A stretch of 64,000 nt of DNA, from NCBI GenBank assembly GCA_027625915.1, contig JANTQA010000036.1, forward strand, positions 3,653,501 through 3,717,500, written 5' to 3'. This document shows, one piece after another, positions 45,949-57,700 of the stretch. Position 1 is the stretch's first letter; every line of letters starts with the position of its first letter. Source of the stretch: Anaeramoeba flamelloides. Taxonomy: Eukaryota; Metamonada; Anaeramoebidae. The position numbers were made by a program, and so were the translations under genes. Below the pieces are notes generated by a model. It was not told the DNA's origin. It worked only from the letters and a program-made list of their open reading frames with translations, and ran no database searches.

Positions 45949-47693
45949 GCAATTTTTTTAAAAGTATTGTCACAGGGTAAATAAAGGGTAAATAACTAAC
46001 AAATAGAAGCAAAAAATGGGAAATATTAACCAAAAGGGAAATAGATCAAAAAAAAATTTCATTATGAACCCCATTCCCTGGTAATGTGAGATATAAATTT
46101 AATTATAAAATTTTCGAGAAATTCTATTTAGATCTCGAAAACTATCATTATTTGAACATGGGCAAAAATTTAATCGGTCTGTAATTATTGCTGGTTAATA
46201 TTTAAATAAAAATAATAAATAAATAATCTATCAGGGAGTTTCCAAAGTTTTGTTAGATTATCTAAGTTAGTGTTCACATTAAATGAAGTTACAAACAACT
46301 AAAAAAATTTCAAAATTTTAAAATAATGATAATAAATAACATAAAGGAATTTATTCAATTAATTAATTGAGAATGGGGCTGAAGTAAAATAAAAATAATA
46401 ATGTAAAAAAAGATTTAAAAAATTGAATTAAAACCCCCAATCAAAATTTCTGGGCCACATATAAATTCAATTAAAAAAAAAACATATTCACCATTATCCA
46501 AGAACATCTTATTATTGAATTTAATCAATAAATTGCTTTTTAAATTTATTTCAACAAATAATATTAGATTATTCACAAATAAAAAAAAATAAAATCAAAA
46601 GGAAAAAAAATGTTCATTGCAATTTTTTAAAATAAAATTAACAGATTTTTTTACCATTGGTCTCCTTCTTGAAAAGGGTTAACTAGAAGCTGTTTTATTA
46701 ATAAATTATATTTATTATATAATGTAGTGTGTTTTCTCAATTTATATAAGATTTTTATTTTGTTTAAAAGAGGTTTTTTTATTTTTTTCAACTTTAGTTT
46801 TTTAAAAAAAGATAATTGCTATTCAAAAAAAAAAATAATTGAAAAAATTGTAAAATTTATTTTCATTTAAAAAAGTAATTTTACTTTTGAAAATTGTTAT
46901 TAATAAACCCTATAAAAATATTCATAATATATTTACAATATGGACAACCATTTTTGGAAAATAGTTTACTGTTGGTATCACTTTTTGGGAACAAACTTGG
47001 AGCGAATGTTAAGTTATTAAAAATAAATTAATTAAGGCACTTTTTTGGGAAATTTTTTTTAGAATTTAGGTTCCGAGAATCTGTGTTTTTAGGACCGAAA
47101 TTTTTAATTTTTTGTAGATTAAATTTCAATAAAAGTTCTTTTCTTAAAAGGCATATTGGTTGTAAATTGTTTTATCATAGGGACCATATTTCTTTTCACA
47201 TAAAGATTTATCTATTTGGGGGGAACCACTTTTTTTCTAAAACACAATTTCATCTAAATTAATATACCAAAAAGTTTAAAAATGAAACTGTTTTATGTTT
47301 ATTATAATGATATACAGATATTAAAGGGATCATTGGGGAGTTTTCTAAATATAATTAAAATCTAGGCCTTGTTAAAAAAAAAAATAAATTACTTTTATAC
47401 AAATCTAAGGTGGTGAAAGATTTCTTGAATTTAAATTGAGAGCAAAGTCAAATTATGAAGAAAGAAAATCCAAAGATTTTTTATTTTTTAGGCATTATTC
47501 AAGAAAGAAAGTTGATAATACAAGAAATTTTGTCAATAAAAAAAAAAAAAGAAATGAACAAAAAAAACTGAGAAAATTAAAGATTATTAAAAACGGAAAA
47601 ACAGAAATATTAATATCATTTTAAAAAATTAATGAATTAAATATTTTTTGTTTTTAATAACTTTCTTTTTTTTTTTTGATCAATAAACAATTT

Positions 47694-49127
47694 TTACAAA
47701 ACCCGAAAGTTAAGTTTCCGAGTTATACTATGAAGAGATTGGGGGAGTGGCTCATCTAATCCAATTGAAAAATCCTTTCTTGACAGATTCATTGGATCAA
47801 TTTTGATATATTGGTTAACTATTTTTGGTACAAGCCAAGTTACCTGGCAATGTTTACACCCATTTTCACCTTTTTCTTTGACAAATTTCCTAATTATTGC
47901 AAAAACTTCATCCCCATCTCTTAACAACAAACCGACGCAGTCTCCTGCTTGTAAAGTTGTCGTATACCTTTTTCTTGGGATTTCTGTTAATTCATCTTGT
48001 TCCTGGTTCAGATTATTATTTCCTTGTGATTCTTGGCCGTCATCTTCTGATTCAAATTCAGATTCTGATTCCGTTTCGGATTTTGATTCCTGATCTGTTT
48101 CTGTTTCTGTTTCTGTTTCTGTTTCTCTTTCGCGTTCACTTTCACTTTCTGATTCAGAGCCGGGTTGCTGTTGTTCTTCTGATTCTGATTCTGATTCTTT
48201 ATTTTCAAGGAGCTCTTGGTTTACTACTTTTAGCAGATATTCTGTAGAATTTAATTTCTTATGGCCTTTATTTTTGTTGTATTCATATTGGAGATTAGAG
48301 TTGTTTCCCAAACCAAAATTATTTTTAAAATAATTTTGATTTAGCACTTGACCAAAATTGGTTTGGTTACTCATTTGCCTTTGGTTTTGTAATTGGTAAA
48401 GTGAATTCTTGAATAAATAATCAGAAATTTTTTTTCCAGCATAAGAAGATTTAAATTTTTCGTTTTCTTCCTCATCCTTGAAATTTTCATTGAAAGGTTT
48501 TGAAGGAAAAGTTCTTTGCGACGTATAATTTGGGTTCTTTAAATTATAAAATGGTGAAAAATTATTATTTTGCTTTTTAGGAATTTGTATGTTATCCGCC
48601 TTCTTGTTTCTTCTTTCTCTGTCTCTTTCATTTTCATTTTTGATTTTGATTTTTTTTTTAATTTCTTTTCCTTTTCCTGTTCCTTTTCCTATTCCTGTTC
48701 CTGTTCCTTTTCCTTTTCCTTTTCCTTTTCCTTTTCCTTTTCCTTTTTCTGTTCCTTTTTTTTGCTCCGGTTTTTGGTTTTGTGCTCTGCTGTCATGTTT
48801 GCTTTGATTTTTACTCAAACCCTCAATTTTCACTGATTTTTTGTTTAATAATTTTCGTTGTTTTGGAAGGCAATGATCGTTGTAATTCTTCATTTTTTTT
48901 GACGAGTTGCCAATTAGAATCCTTTGGTTTGATCTTTTCCTTGTGCTCTTGGTATTCTTGTTTGGATTGCTTTTTTTTTGGGCTTTTGGTTTCCTTTTTG
49001 GCCGTAGCTTCCCTTGGTGCCTTCGTGAATAGATCGCACATGCATTACAAAAGAGTTGCTCATTGATCCTTCTCCACACAGGAGTAACAGTTGTTAAGCA
49101 ATTTGGATTTGAACACTTAGATTCCAT
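47694..49127 (-). CDS. GATA zinc-finger protein with C-terminal BAH-like domain (GATAD1-like)
   Basis: About 477 residues from the ATG at 49127 (MESKCSNPNCLTTVTP); an upstream in-frame ATG at 49214 would add a Lys-rich leader. Residues 5-32 form a GATA-type finger, with TTVTPVWRR and FCNACAIYSRRH; the first Cys pair is CSNPNC (CX4C) where GATA fingers usually have CX2C. The middle is low complexity: Lys/Arg-rich, a GKGKGKGK run with TG interruptions, and Ser/Glu and Thr/Glu repeats. The last 95 residues (GDCVGLLLRDGDEVFAIIRK ... CQVTWLVPK ... IGLDEPLPQ) match from memory the C-terminal region of animal GATAD1 (GDVVSL..., FAQIRGF, LTWLIPT, GPEEDLPR). GATAD1 acts in a chromatin complex with H3K4me3-linked regulators, so a nuclear chromatin role is inferred here. 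A hexamer-like repeat encodes the Gly-Lys run at 48660-48750. Confidence 0.85.
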   Translation of the reverse strand: MESKCSNPNCLTTVTPVWRRINEQLFCNACAIYSRRHQGKLRPKRKPKAQKKSNPNKNTKSTRKRSNQRILIGNSSKKMKNYNDHCLPKQRKLLNKKSVKIEGLSKNQSKHDSRAQNQKPEQKKGTEKGKGKGKGKGKGKGTGTGIGKGTGKGKEIKKKIKIKNENERDRERRNKKADNIQIPKKQNNNFSPFYNLKNPNYTSQRTFPSKPFNENFKDEEENEKFKSSYAGKKISDYLFKNSLYQLQNQRQMSNQTNFGQVLNQNYFKNNFGLGNNSNLQYEYNKNKGHKKLNSTEYLLKVVNQELLENKESESESEEQQQPGSESESESERERETETETETETDQESKSETESESEFESEDDGQESQGNNNLNQEQDELTEIPRKRYTTTLQAGDCVGLLLRDGDEVFAIIRKFVKEKGENGCKHCQVTWLVPKIVNQYIKIDPMNLSRKDFSIGLDEPLPQSLHSITRKLNFRVL

Positions 49128-50567
49128 TATACTTGGTGAGAAAAACAAGATTAAAAGAGAGTTTTTTTTTTGCTTTTTTTTTTTGGCAGTCTTCTGGTGT
49201 GTTGTTTTTGTCAAAGGGTGGTGACAGTTTGTACAAAACAGTAGTTCAATGAATGAATTTTCTATGGCAAAAAAGAGTTGATCAATCGAAGGTAAGATTC
49301 TTTTGATACAAGAAAAAAAATGATTTCTTGTTTTTTTTTAAACCTTAATTCTGGACAACCTAAATTGTTGCTAACGAATTAACTTTTCTCCACAAATAAA
49401 CAGTTTTTTTTTCCGAAAAATATTTTTAAAACCTTAAAACAAAACTTTGAATTGGAAAATCATTTAGTTTTCATATTTTGTAAAATTTCTTTTTGATTCA
49501 CTTTCTTTCAAAAACGCATTTAGAACAATTTTTTTTGGACTAAAAATTAACTCCAAAAAATTTTTTAAGCTTTATTTAGAAATAATTTTAAAATTTTCAC
49601 AACAAATATCTTTTTCTGTCAAACTTTGAATTTAAAGGCTATGTGAAATGAACCAAATTGTTCGCTCTGATTTTATAAAATACTAAAAAAAGAAGGAAAA
49701 TTATTCATCTAAAAATTAAAAACCAGCTTTTTCGAATTAATAAAAATGAATTTTTTAGAATAGTAGTGTTGAAAATCAAACAAAGAGTCATTATTTGCCA
49801 ATTTATTTTTCAATATTATTTTAAACCCCAACCAAAAAGTTTTTTGATTTTCGAAAAAAAACTTTAATTTTTTTGAAGAACTCCTAAACTAGGATTTCAT
49901 TGATTTTAAATGTGCTACAGATGTAGAGTTATATTGCTTTTATTTAATAATAAGGTAAAAAATTTTCCAAAAGTTACAGTTAATAGTTGGTAAAAATGAA
50001 TAAAAATCTTCTCTGTGTATGGAATATATAATTTTTGTAGCAACTTTTTCTCAAAGATCTGTTTGATTTGTTTGTTCTGTTTGATTTTTTTTTTTTTAAG
50101 AAATCTTTTGAAAACTAATTTATCAATTCCAAGACAATAGAGTCATTTTATAAATCGAGTGAAATTTTGAAACTTAAGACTTGTTCGACAATGTAAAATA
50201 ATCATTAAGTCGGCTTAAATCCTATAACTGGGGTTTGTTGTCAACTTAAATCAGAGTTTCTATTGATAAAGAGGAAAAAATTGGTGTTTAGATTAATTTT
50301 TTCCATAATTTTCTTAAACAGTCGGGTTGTTTAAAAAAAGTGTTTGTTTCTCAGTATTTGTGAAATCTTTTTGTCTTTCTTTTGAGTAACACTTGGTTTT
50401 TTTAGGATCTTATTTTTTATGATTTACCAATTGTCATTTAAAAGTTGGACACTAAAGGTGCCAACCATGTTTCACATTTGTCATCTTTTACTAATAAATC
50501 AAAATTTTAGATTAAGATCTTTATAAAAAGATTAATTATTTATTTTTTTTATTAGCGGTCATAAGAT

Positions 50568-50804
50568 TCTGATAAATACAAATAAATGTAACGGGAATTT
50601 TTACTTCATTTTTCATTTTGCTCAATTTTTAATTAGCTTTGAATAAAACATTTTATTTCTTTAAATATTAATAAACTTGGTAAAATTAGTTGGTCTTGGA
50701 TATATTCTTTTTGAATAGTTGCTTGAAAGGTAGAGTTCTAAGTTTTGTTGATTTGAAAATTAAATATAAAAATTGTTTTGAAATTTTTTAGTTTTTATCT
50801 GTTA
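50568..50804 (+). mobile_element. E-family MITE, copy 3
   Basis: Left end TCTGATAAATACAAATAAAT, degraded right end TTTTTATCTGTTA. The interior TTTTTACTTCATTTTTCATT and TTAGCTTTGAATAAAACATT match copy 1. Confidence 0.6.
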
Positions 50805-50935
50805 TAGAAGATTTTTGATATAAATAATATTTTCCTCAAAGTTATTTTTTTTTTTGAGATTTATAATTATAAAAATTAATTTTTGAACATCCCATTTTAC
50901 AAAATCAATTATTAGAATATTTTTTCAAAATACTG

Positions 50936-51168
50936 ATAAATTCTAATAAATCTCAAAAAATTTTTCGTTATATTTCCAAATTTATAAATCTTCGAACTGT
51001 TTCTTATCAAACAGTTCAGGAAAAAGAATATTATGAAGAACAAATAATTTTCCAGAGTTTCTTAACACTTGAATTTATAAAATGCTTTATTACAAGCTTG
51101 AGTATAATAATTTCAAAAGGGAAGATCAAGTAAAAATTTCCAAACATAAAGTATAATTTATCAGTATA
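50936..51168 (-). mobile_element. E-family MITE, copy 4 (reverse)
   Basis: 233 bp with perfect 12-bp terminal inverted repeats, TACTGATAAATT and AATTTATCAGTA. It is in reverse orientation relative to copy 3, 130 bp away, so the two form a head-to-head pair. Confidence 0.7.
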
Positions 51169-52692
51169 TAAAATATTTTTTTATTATTCCATAACATTAC
51201 CCAAAAGATTAAAAAATAAAATATAATTTAAAATAATTCAAAACATCTACTTTCTAAGATTATTTGTCTTTAATTAATCTTGCTTTTTTTTTTTTTTTTG
51301 AAATCTAAATGAGATTGTTCTAATTTATAATTTGGAAATTAATACCAGGTTATTTTCATAATATTTCATTAAAGTATAGAATATAAATATTTACCCAATT
51401 TATAAACCAATGTAATAATTAGAAAAAATGATTCATAAACCCGTAATAACGAAGAATTGATTTTTAGAAGAAAAAAAAAGTGATTTTGCACCCTTCTTCT
51501 GAAACCCTGGGAATTTATTAAAAAATTTTAAAGTAGATTTTAGTTTCAAATTATTTGTTAACATTTTTTTATAAAGATGAACACTATATTCACTTTTGAT
51601 GAAAAAAAATTTGAATTCAAAATATGTTTCCCTGTTTCCAATACCTTAAACTATACTTTATTTCATTTATACTTTTTTAAAATTATTTTTCATTTTTCTT
51701 TATCATTTTTTGAAATATTCTCAAAACGCAACTGAATGAAATTCACTAAAACAATTACAACCCATTTTAGAAAAAAAAACCCTCTAATATTTCACCATTG
51801 CTTTTCATTCTACAAATTATTTTTATTTAGTTATAACATTTCACTTTTATAATCACAACAAAAAAATCTTCTGCTTCAACAATTGTTTTTGATCTGTTCA
51901 AAATTCAACTTTATATCGACAAAATTGAAAAATTTAAACGATTTTTTCCTGAGGAACTTACTCTAAATACAAAATTCTAACAATTCCAAAATATTATTTT
52001 AGTATCCTTTTCAAAAAAAAAAAATTCATATTAAAAAAAAATTTTTAAGGTTGAAAAAAAATTACAAAACAATAAGTAACTCAAATATTATTAATTTAAG
52101 TTTATAATTTCTTAATTACCCTTTTATCATCGATTTTGTATCTCAAACAATTAAAAAAATTATTTTATTTCACTTTTTGTGAAAAATATTATATTATAGT
52201 ATAAAATTTTGGCTTGAGTTAAACTAAAATTATTACAATTAATTATATAAATTTTTGGGATTAACATCAAAATTTATGTAAACAATCGAAGTAGATGTAA
52301 TATGTTGTAAATATTATTAATACTTTATGCTTCAAACGACTCTAAAAAAACTATTATAAATATTATTGAACTCAAAATTATTATATTTTTTACTTATAAT
52401 ACCATTTTTAAAAAAATTAATTTTTAATTTTTTTTTTTTTTTTTAATTCACTTTTCCAAATATAAAAATATAAAACCAAATAAAAGTATTCCAGTCTTTA
52501 TTAATTCATATTTAGAACTTCCAAAAGTAACTATTTTTTTTGTTTTTTTAATTTCAAATATTATAAAAAAAAATCAGCAATATTAAAAGATAAATTCTGT
52601 TTAATTTTGTTTGTTATTATAAATCTGGTTGGAACATAAATTTATTTCCAATATGTTGAAATAATTTGTCAAAAAAATATGTTTGTTAATTT

Positions 52693-52705
52693 TATATATA
52701 CATAC

Positions 52706-52735
<30 letters not shown>
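52693..52735. repeat. (ACAT)n/(TA)n microsatellite
   Basis: Five CATA units followed by about ten TA units, ending exactly where the A element at 52735 begins. TA-rich DNA is the expected target of TA-specific elements. Confidence 0.85.
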
Positions 52736-52736
<1 letters not shown>

Positions 52737-53269
52737 AACTAAATTACAAAATTTTTGGAAATAGTTGAAACAGTTGAAAGAATAGCGATACTACACTTTA
52801 CATCCAGTTTGGGTATAATTTTGATTTTAAAAACTATTTCATTTTTTGTCTTTTTTTGTTTTCCTTTCCTTTTTTCCAGTTACGTAATCTGTTTTGTTAG
52901 ATCTGGAATTTTTTTTGATGGTTGATAGAAGGTTAGTGTTGAGTTTTTAAAATTAGGAAAACCACATACAATAGGTAGATGGTATCTTATCATTTGATCG
53001 ATCAATAATTGTTGGTGAAATTTCAACAAATTTATCAATACCTTTTTTGTTCCGATGGTTTCATTATTTTGGACACTCCGATTTTTTTTTTTTCATTTTT
53101 TATTTTTTTCTTATATTTGGATGAAAATGGTTACTTTTAAAAACATTTATACTGGGTTACTGAAAGGTGACTTTATATTACATTTGGCAAAATATAATAT
53201 ATTGGCTTTTTTTTTTTTTTGCCTATTTTTGTTTTTTGGGTGTGTCCAAATTTTTTGGAATGGGGTTTA
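52735..53269 (+). mobile_element. A-family MITE, copy 4
   Basis: 535 bp. Starts TAAACTAAATTACAAAATTT, ends TTGGAATGGGGTTTA, and is inserted in a TA microsatellite, with TATATA on both sides. The core matches the other copies. Confidence 0.8.
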
Positions 53270-53304
53270 TATATATAAATTATTTTTTTATCAACTAAAC
53301 TTTC

Positions 53305-54428
53305 TTAAGGGGGTAGTCATTTTTGAAAATAAAATGAAATCTTGTCAAGATCTATCAAAAATTTTTTTTTTGTAATGTGTGTTTCGACTTATGAAATGGA
53401 TGAGTTAACATTATCTAAACAATTTATTAATTTGAGTCTATTTTTTGAAATCTAAAATTTCTCATATTATCCAATATAAAACGAAAAAAAGTAACCATGT
53501 TATTATTATTAAACAATTGAGTTACTACTTCAAAATGGGAAAACATATATTTATTGTTTTATGTTGGAAAGTATTGATTTCGAGAGAAAAATATTTTATT
53601 TTGTTACTTTTTCTTTGATTAATATTTCAATTCAAATCTATACGATAAAACTAATTGTGGTATAGGTGATTCAATAAATGAATATTTGGTAGACGCCAAA
53701 CTACATTTTATCAATTAAATTGAGATCTATTATGCAAAAAAAAATTTTTTCTTTAATGTTTTGAAAAAGTTGTTTTCTGATTTACAAAAAATGAAAAAAA
53801 AGGAAAAAAAAATTTTTTAACAAATTGTTTTATCTTATTCACAAGAATCCTTATAACATTTCAAATCATTTTTGGCAAGAAAAAAAATGATTTTGAATTT
53901 TATGGATAAAATTAACTAATTCCCAAATATCTTTAAGAAAATTTTATTTTGAAAAATCTAATTTTATCTTAGAACAAAAACAAAATTTCTGGGTAAAAAT
54001 TTTAAATGACTTCAAAACTTTAATTATTATAATTACTCTTCTTAAAAAAATACAATGATTTTTTAACCTGTTGAATATATCATTTTTTTTTTTGGTGAAC
54101 TAAAAGTTTTATCTCAAAAAAGAAAAAAAATCTTTATATTAATATTACTGGTAACAAAGACTTGTTGTTGTCTAATGATGATCAAAATGGTAATAAACTG
54201 GGTAAAAAAATGTTATAATGTGAGAAATAAAATGAATTTAATAGATATCTTTTTCAGAAAAAATGGAAAAAAAAAATTGATCTCACTGAAACTAATTTTC
54301 TTTTATGGCTTTCTCAGTCGATCAGAATTTTTTGACACTTAGTATATACAAAATTTGTAAGGAGAGAATACCACCAATAACATATTTTTAGAATTTTGCC
54401 AGGTTGTTGTTGAAGACTGATCCCTTAA
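53305..54428. mobile_element. H-family-like element, copy 2 (TTAA target)
   Basis: TTAA followed by GGGGGTAGTCATT on the left and GACTGATCCC followed by TTAA on the right. The ends are inverted with mismatches and resemble those at 38533-39905. The interior is unlike that copy, so it may be a relative sharing only the ends. No coding capacity. Confidence 0.5.
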
Positions 54429-54788
54429 GACAAATTTAAGAAAGTTATCGACTGATAGCAACACACTTTAATCTTAGACTACTCCTTAGCAAGACACTAA
54501 CCCATTAAATCCCAAATATCCCATTTAGTTGAGAATACTTTATAATATTAAATAGAAATCGATCAAATATAAAATACATTCAAAAGAGAGATATCGGTTT
54601 TTAACTTAAAATATAAAAACAGAATTTGTTTTTGAATCTTCGAGTTTTATTTATAAATTATTTGATTAAATTTGCAATTAAAAAAAAATAATTTTATTTT
54701 AAAATAAAAAAATCAAATAACGATTATAAGAGAAAAACTAGGAAAAAAAATTAAAAGAAAAAGTAAAAAAAATGCAAAATAAAAACAA

Positions 54789-57700
54789 TTATTTTTCGTC
54801 TTTTAACATTTGGAAGCAATCAAAGCAAGCCCTTACTCTATGATAAAATTCAAGATCTGGTATTTCGATTTTATTACTGGAACAGTTTTTACAAAATATT
54901 TTCCCGCAGTTTCTACAGTGGTGTCTTCTTAGGGAGATTGTAAAGGTTGAACCACATTTCATACAATTTTGTGAATCCTTGTCATCCATCCAATGTCTTT
55001 TTATTCCCAAATCGGGTAAAAAGAAGGAATACAAATTTCCGTTTAAATCCCCAAGGTAAAACCTTTTATTATCTTTAGTAATCAATAAGGAGGAAATTTG
55101 GAAATTGGAAACTTTCTTGATGGTATCTATTTTTAATTTTCTTTTCTTTTGTAAATGCAGAAGATGCCAGAAATAGATTTCACCATTTTGATGTCCAGTC
55201 ACATACAAATGTTCATTTTTATATTCTGGGAGATTTGTCATTGTGATTGAAGTAATTGTATTTGCATTTATTTCCGTTTCAGCTAACAGAAATCCATTCA
55301 AAGTCCAAATTTTAAATTCAGTTTTCGAGCAAGTTATTATTTCCCCAGTGAATTCATTTATTTTTATTGAAATTAATGGTGTTTTGAATTTAGGTAACCG
55401 TCGAATTAAAGATAATCTATTTAAATCCCAGACAAAGCACTTTTTATCCTTTGAGCCCGTGATGATGATATTGAATTGCTTTGAAATCGCGATTGAAGTA
55501 ATTTCCTGATAATGGCCGATCAATCTGCCGATTAAAGTAAATTCATTGCTTTTATTAATATTTTTTTTATTATTTTGATTAATATTGTTAATAATCTTCC
55601 AAACATTTACTGTCCCATCTTTGCCACCTGTTACTAAAATTAATTCGTCATATGATAGTTGTGACTCAGTGATTTCACACAGATGCATAAATTCATAAAT
55701 TTTTATGATTTTTTCTCCATCAACTGACACAATTCTCAAAGAGTGATCAAAATTGTTCCAGCATAATTGCTTTGTCAGTGATGGGAAAATTTTACAATTT
55801 ATCTGTGCGGTGTATACTAATTTATGACTCAATGACCCAATATCTCCTATTGGGTATTGACACTGTTTAATTTTTTCAAATTTGATTTTTTTTGGAAAGG
55901 CATAAATCGGTGGACTTTTTAATTTAAGTTTTCTTCTGATAGGATGTGGCTTTGTAAACAATTGGATCGGTGTTTGTCCAAAATTATTAATCTGTGAAAT
56001 AATTGCTGCCCTTTCGATCGGATCTTCTATTTGATCCAAATCAATCGCACCCGAATATGTTAAATAATAAAATACATTGTTAGCTTTAATGGCCTCCTCT
56101 CCTCTTTGCTTATAGCCAAAAATTAAGTCAATCCATTCATTTAAATGTTCACTCACATAATCACTTTCCAAGGCTTGTCTATGAATTCGAATAAATTCAT
56201 GTGCATCATTATTTGCCCATTTTGGCAAAATTACATCATCAACTTTTTCTCCATTTGATTGTTTAATTCCAAAATTAAAATTATTATCATTTTTTAAAAA
56301 TTCTGGTAAATAAAAAAATTCTGGTATCAATTCTTTGACATCACTCATATTTTCTTCAGATGATGATTTATATGTTAAGGCAATTGAATGGAATAATCTA
56401 TCTGCATGATCAAATTTCCCCCCTTTAAATATTTGTAAAAAATAAAAATAATATTTTTTTAATATATGTATTGATATGCTTATACATTTATCATATTATT
56501 AATCTTGCTAATTTTGATTTTTGTGTTTTTACCAAAAAAAAAAACACAATTAATATTAACGAAACAATCCAGATTAGGAGAGTAATGGATTCAATAAATA
56601 ACACTTTGAATGCATTATTATTGTTAACCTCTTTATAGGACACAATATTCAAAACAAAATTTAAAATTTCTTTATAGTTATATTTTGGCAATTTCTTTTG
56701 ATTAATAAATTAATTTAAATCCCTTTTCATTTTTTTTTTTTTTGATAAAAGAGCCAATTAACAACAATTTTAATTCATGCACTAGTTGCAATATCAACTT
56801 AAATAGTATTCAATAATTATTTGTATATTCTTCTTAAAATCTTCAATTAAACTTTTTTGAAGTATATCAAAACACAAGTAATTAACATTTAATTATAAAA
56901 AATGGAATGTTTTTAATTTTGAAAATATATCCAAGCTTGGCTTTATATCTATTATCTCCCACAAATAACTAAACATGAACATGAAAATTTTTTTTCAAAA
57001 AAAAATTAAATATTTGCTAATTTTACACTTTTTGATAACTTCAATGATAATAAACACTATTGGCTAATAAAAGATCTTTGATCAAAAAATATTTTTAAAG
57101 AGATTTTACAATTTAAGTTTGAAAATTCAATTTTCCAGATTCAATTAAGATTGTTTTTCAAATTTAATAGTAAAAAATTTGAAAACTTTTTTGCTTCTAG
57201 CTAAGATGCCATTTTTTTATATTTTAAAAGTATTTTAAATCTGATGAGTATCTTTTAAATACGAAATCAATTATGTGTACTATAAAAGAATTATTTGTTC
57301 TTTTAAATTGAAAAAAAATATTTTTTTTTTTGAATTTTCGTTAGGTTTTTTTTAATTTTTGAAATAAACAGAAAATTTTTGAAATTTTGCGGTTTTTTCA
57401 AAAAGTAAAAAAAACTTGCAACACTTCCGATAGGTTTTTTTTTAATTTTTGAAATTAACTGAAAATGTAAGAAATTTTTTGTTTATTCCAAAAAGTAAAA
57501 AAAAACTGCTGTTAGGTTTTCTTGAGTTTTCTGTTTATTTGTGAGGTGTTCTAGGTTTTTTTTTACTTTAGAAATAAACAGAAAATTTTTATAAATTTTC
57601 GGTTTATTTCTAAAGTAAAAAAAACCTAACGAAAATCTATTGATTTTACATTGAAAACAGAAAGCCTCAAAAAAACCTAATCACTTGACAGACACTTTCG

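Larger units (their letters stand above)
41959..47693. other. Intergenic region with A, B and hairpin repeats
   Basis: It holds an A-family element (42269-42801), hairpin modules (about 42840-43065), a B-family MITE (44121-44316), a (TTA)n tract near 44856-44880 and a (TA)n tract at about 45492-45520. An exon-like stretch lies at 45739-45948. Otherwise I see nothing supportable; the frame at 47436-47624 is Lys-rich with no domain. Confidence 0.55.
49128..54788. other. Intergenic region with E, A and H elements
   Basis: No supported gene. 49215-50560 and 51170-52680 show only A/T-run DNA. E-family MITEs lie at 50568-50804 and 50936-51168, an ACAT/TA microsatellite at 52693-52735, an A-family element at 52735-53269 and an H-family element at 53305-54428. 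Confidence 0.6.

Noticed and set aside
47803-49066. Plus-strand open frames over the GATA-finger gene
   Set aside because: Shadows of the Ser/Glu and Gly/Lys repeat tracts; no domain in any of them.
56491-56691. 66-codon minus-strand frame with a hydrophobic stretch
   Set aside because: Falls within the BEACH-gene intron, has no family resemblance, and is of the composition usual for A/T-run DNA.
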